Positions 61,312-64,000 of a DNA stretch of 64,000 nt are shown here, piece by piece. The stretch comes from Bacteroidota bacterium (GTDB taxonomy: Bacteria; Bacteroidota; Bacteroidia; Chitinophagales; Chitinophagaceae), in the NCBI GenBank assembly GCA_025363385.1, contig JANYEA010000123.1, positions 1 through 64,000 on the forward strand, written 5' to 3'. Made by a program: the position numbers and the translations under genes. Position 1 is the stretch's first letter; each line of letters begins with the position of its first letter. The notes under the pieces were generated by a model. The model was not told the DNA's origin. It worked only from the letters and a program-made list of their open reading frames with translations, and did not search any database.

Positions 61312-62190
61312 ATGAAAAAACTATTGATTTTAACCCTGGCGGCGTTCTCAACAGCCTTTATTTTTAGTTATCGTTACAAGACTCCTAGTCCACAAATCCT
61401 TTCACCAGAGTGTTATATCAGTTGTTATAATGCCGATGTGAGGGACCAATTCAGACAGGAAGCCAGTACCATGGCTTTTGCGAACCTGCATCCCACTCCC
61501 ATCCCTTTTCATTTAGAAGGGGCAATAGGAAAACAAATTAGTTTTAAAGCGGCAGATGGTACTGAAGCAATGGGATATGAAATTAAATCAAAGAAAAAAT
61601 CGAATAAATGGATCTTTGTGATTCAGGAATGGTGGGGTTTGAATGATTATATTAAAAGAGAATCCGACAATCTTTCGAAAGAACTGGAAGACGTAAACGT
61701 GTTGGCTATTGATTTATACGACGGAAAAGTAGCTGCTACTCCAGACAGTGCTATGAAACTTGTGCAGGCAGCAAAAACCGAAAGACTAGAAACCATCATT
61801 AAAGGTGCCTTAGGTTATACGGGTTCGAAAGCTAAAATCTATACGATTGGATGGTGCTTTGGCGGTATGTGGAGTTTACAAACCACTTTATTAGCCGGCA
61901 AGCAAGCCGCTGGTTGCGTGATGTATTATGGAAGGCCTGAAACGAACCTTGATAAATTGAAAGGACTGAACTGTGATGTAATCGGATTCTTTGGCAACAA
62001 GGATAAAAGCCCATCACCAGAAATGGTTACTAAATTTGAACAGGATATGTTGATCTCAGGCAAAAAACTATCTACTTACAAATACGAAGCCGGTCATGGT
62101 TTTGCAAATCCAAGTAATCCAGGATTTAATAAAGAAGCTACAGCAGATGCACACGAAAAAGCAATCGCTTTTTTAAAGGCAAGAATGTAA
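61312..62190 (+). CDS. dienelactone hydrolase family protein, exported
   Basis: 292 residues. The N-terminus (KKLLILTLAAFSTAFIFSY) is a signal peptide or anchor. The alpha/beta hydrolase domain has the nucleophile cysteine in TIGWCFGGMWS (G-x-C-x-G-G), the aspartate near FFGNKDKSPSP and the histidine in EAGHGFANP. The family hydrolyses dienelactone and other esters; here the substrate is unknown. It ends at a very strong terminator. Confidence 0.88.
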   Translation: MKKLLILTLAAFSTAFIFSYRYKTPSPQILSPECYISCYNADVRDQFRQEASTMAFANLHPTPIPFHLEGAIGKQISFKAADGTEAMGYEIKSKKKSNKWIFVIQEWWGLNDYIKRESDNLSKELEDVNVLAIDLYDGKVAATPDSAMKLVQAAKTERLETIIKGALGYTGSKAKIYTIGWCFGGMWSLQTTLLAGKQAAGCVMYYGRPETNLDKLKGLNCDVIGFFGNKDKSPSPEMVTKFEQDMLISGKKLSTYKYEAGHGFANPSNPGFNKEATADAHEKAIAFLKARM

Positions 62191-62198
62191 TAGGAATT

Positions 62199-62248
62199 AG
62201 AAAGTAAAAAGCCCGTCTCGAATGATCGAGACGGGCTTTTTACTTTCT
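62199..62248. terminator. 22-bp perfect bidirectional terminator
   Basis: Arms 62199-62220 and 62227-62248 are exact reverse complements (core GCCCGTCTCG / CGAGACGGGC) around AATGAT, with A-rich and T-rich outer parts. The right arm reaches into the stop codon of the convergent barrel gene. It serves both genes. Confidence 0.92.
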
Positions 62249-63479
62249 AAAATACTTCCCCAAGATTTACAAAAAATCCCCTTGATCCATCCTTTCCAAA
62301 TCCATAATCGATACATAGATTTGTGCCGGAATGTTTATTGAGTTTTAGCCTTAGTCCGCCCCCGCACCCTGGTGAAAGCACTTGAAATTGCTCTGAGATT
62401 TCGGGTGTAAAATATTGCATATTGCCAAAAACAACTCCTCCTAAAAATCCGTTTCTGGAAATATTAAATCGATATTCGGTTTCGAAATAAAACATATTAT
62501 TACCCCTGAAGCGTCCTTGAATATAGCCCCTACCAGTATTATACTGATCATCCCAACCAGTGCTTGGCATTAAAAGATAAGGAGGTGTGCCACCCAATGT
62601 TAACCAATTAAAACTCCATAAAGAAAGTGTGTTTTTGGAATGCACGGGAAAGGGCAAATATCTTCGCACATCGATCAATAAAGATTTCCAATCATTATCA
62701 CTTCCCAAGAAAGTTCTACTATCTCTATACACTGTATTTATATACCATCCGTTTTTGGCATTAATCTGATTCAGGCGATTATCATACAAGGCTTTTAATA
62801 CAATACTCGATGCTGTTTCATTATTTCCTAATTGTCGGTTAATAATTCTGTTTAGTCTTCTCGTAACAGAATCAACCACGGTAATACCCCAATACCTGTC
62901 GAAGTAAACGCCAGCCCCCACAAAAAAATTTTTTGCCACAGATTTCAAAACGGTCTCATGAAGTTTAATTCCATAGAAAGCAATCTGATGCCCTTTATTG
63001 GGATCTGTTCTTCCACCTAAACCATAAATGTTGGAAGGATAATCAATGTATCGATTGTCTGAAATAAAATTATAGCGATTGTTTTTTGACCAGATATTGA
63101 TGGTTAAAGGAATCAATATTTGATCGTATTCTGTGTATGTAATACTTGTTGAAATACTGGATAATTTTTGATTGGCCGCCGTATCAGTAAAGTAAGCAAG
63201 ATTAGCACTCAGGATTCCCGCAAAACCAGTTTGCAAAGAATAACCTGCAGCCGGAATAAAACTGAATAATTTTTTACTATTATTTTCAACAGTATCATTT
63301 GGATGAATGTTCTTGTGCTTATCTTTTTTTCCAGATCCTCTCAATAAATCGCTAAAGTCTTTTTCTGGAATGAAACGAGAAGTTACCTGATTTTGTTTCT
63401 GCGAAGAATCTAATTGAGCGCCTAAATGCCCTCCTATCAAAAAAATAAGCAGAAAAAACAAAAAGGTTTTTATTGGCAT
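62247..63479 (-). CDS. BamA/TamA-like outer-membrane protein (surface antigen domain)
   Basis: 410 residues with a signal peptide (FLFFLLIFLIGGHLGAQ). There is no POTRA region: after about 60 polar residues the protein goes straight into a 16-strand-like barrel with alternating strands (GYSLQTGFAGILSANLAYF, NGWYINTVYRDSRTFLG). It ends GGGLRLKLNKHSGTNL and IDYGFGKDGSRGFFVNLGEVF, the Omp85-type end with a C-terminal phenylalanine. It may be a lipid-linked or transport barrel rather than an assembly factor. Stand-alone gene. Confidence 0.82.
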   Translation of the reverse strand: MPIKTFLFFLLIFLIGGHLGAQLDSSQKQNQVTSRFIPEKDFSDLLRGSGKKDKHKNIHPNDTVENNSKKLFSFIPAAGYSLQTGFAGILSANLAYFTDTAANQKLSSISTSITYTEYDQILIPLTINIWSKNNRYNFISDNRYIDYPSNIYGLGGRTDPNKGHQIAFYGIKLHETVLKSVAKNFFVGAGVYFDRYWGITVVDSVTRRLNRIINRQLGNNETASSIVLKALYDNRLNQINAKNGWYINTVYRDSRTFLGSDNDWKSLLIDVRRYLPFPVHSKNTLSLWSFNWLTLGGTPPYLLMPSTGWDDQYNTGRGYIQGRFRGNNMFYFETEYRFNISRNGFLGGVVFGNMQYFTPEISEQFQVLSPGCGGGLRLKLNKHSGTNLCIDYGFGKDGSRGFFVNLGEVF

Positions 63480-63519
63480 TGAATACTATTAATCATGAAT
63501 TAGTAAAGATCCTATGCAA

Positions 63520-64000
63520 TTACATATCGCTTAGAATCTTTTTATAACTTGTAACAATCCCTTTAATTAATGAAGAACTGAAGCCCTGGTGTTCCATTTC
63601 ATTAAGTCCGGCAATAGTACAACCTTTCGGAGTGGTTACTTTATCAATTTCTTGTTCTGGATGTGTATTTTTTTGTAGTAATAATTCCGCCGCACCCTTC
63701 ACCGTTTGTGCCGCTATTAAAGACGCCACTTTTGCACTAAATCCAATTTCAATTCCACCTTGAATATTTGCCCTGATATAACGCATGGCATAAGCAGTTC
63801 CGCAGGCACCGAGTACGGTTGCAGCATCCATTAATTTTTCTTCTATGAAAACTGATTTACCTAATTGGTCAAATAACTCAGATACAAACGAAGTATGTTC
63901 ATTTGATGCATTTACAGAACAAATACAGGTCATGCTTTCCTGAATAGCAATGGCAGTATTTGGCATAGCTCTAAAAATAGGGAATCCATTTCCTACCATC
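63520..64000 (-). CDS. proC: pyrroline-5-carboxylate reductase, 5' part outside the window
   Basis: 160 codons are in view. FRAMPNTAIAIQESMTCI is the conserved ProC segment after the NADPH domain. The C-terminal dimerisation part includes LMDAATVLGACGTAYAMRYIRA-type sequence, VKGAAELLLQK and VTTPKGCTIAGLNEMEHQGF. It catalyses the last step of proline synthesis. The N-terminal Rossmann half lies beyond position 64000, so the methionine at 63999 in the track is internal. Confidence 0.93.
   Translation of the reverse strand, partial: MVGNGFPIFRAMPNTAIAIQESMTCICSVNASNEHTSFVSELFDQLGKSVFIEEKLMDAATVLGACGTAYAMRYIRANIQGGIEIGFSAKVASLIAAQTVKGAAELLLQKNTHPEQEIDKVTTPKGCTIAGLNEMEHQGFSSSLIKGIVTSYKKILSDM

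Noticed and set aside
1-64000. tRNA, rRNA, CRISPR, prophage or insertion sequence
   Set aside because: I looked through the intergenic spaces by eye and found no cloverleaf, repeat-spacer array, transposase or phage gene; a tRNAscan or covariance search was not possible here.

Overview
The window looks like chromosomal DNA of a low-GC member of the Bacteroidota, most likely family Chitinophagaceae (family level is inference). Three things support this. Several genes carry the Bacteroidota-type -7 promoter box TAnnTTTG. There are type IX secretion (T9SS) tails and a PID-CTERM-like peptide, and Shine-Dalgarno sequences are mostly absent. Families restricted to or typical of the phylum are present (DUF4296, DUF4835/PorD-like, GLPGLI/DUF4412-like, an omega subunit of the Bacteroidota type). 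Most of the window is housekeeping. I see no prophage, insertion sequence, CRISPR array, tRNA or rRNA.

Layout. 1-540: remnant of a small membrane-protein gene, then a cluster of palindromes. 0.5-6.1 kb: a DinB-like protein, a PlsC-type acyltransferase and a four-gene signalling cluster (lone receiver, receiver-AraC regulator, receiver-histidine kinase, divergent PAS kinase). 6.3-11.4 kb: outer-membrane protein, LOG-family hydrolase, sodium:solute symporter, O-methyltransferase, glucosaminidase with LysM repeats, Hpt. 11.4-16.9 kb: grpE-dnaJ, an RlmI-like methyltransferase, a free-standing T9SS tail protein, a peroxiredoxin, DUF4296 and DUF4835. 17-20.2 kb: bamD-rpoZ and rpsA. 20.4-25 kb: CBS protein, a small repeat protein, an HI0933-type flavoprotein, an M20 peptidase, map. 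25-40.3 kb: a long minus-strand ribosomal block that reads, in transcription order, rpsL-rpsG, fusA, rpsJ, rplC-D-W-B, rpsS, rplV, rpsC, rplP, rpmC, rpsQ, rplN, rplX, rplE, rpsN, rpsH, rplF, rplR, rpsE, rpmD, rplO, secY, map. 40.6-43.4 kb: a large T9SS cargo protein and a PID-CTERM-like peptide. 43.5-64 kb: ilvE, RdgB, a thioesterase, a GH3 glycosidase with a PA14 insert, a comA-aroE-lipoprotein-DinB run, a TPR protein, yidC, a DUF4407 protein, a DPP-IV-type peptidase, pyrG, a dienelactone hydrolase, a BamA-like outer-membrane protein and the 3' part of proC.

How it works together. The core is translation (S10/spc/str clusters, S1, EF-G, Map) plus protein export and envelope assembly (SecY, YidC, BamD, a BamA-like barrel, a PorD-like T9SS protein). 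The translation genes and yidC share the same -7 octamer TACCTTTG on the minus strand. The alpha operon (infA, rpmJ, rpsM, rpsK, rpsD, rpoA, rplQ), tuf and coaBC are not where they often sit in related genomes. The least explained material is the palindrome cluster at the left edge, the T9SS/PID-CTERM pair, the free-standing T9SS tail, the KKDGTPD-repeat protein, the Gly/Arg-rich tail on S3 and the structured spacers inside the ribosomal operon. I found no clear, wholly new multi-gene system; the findings are ranked on that basis.
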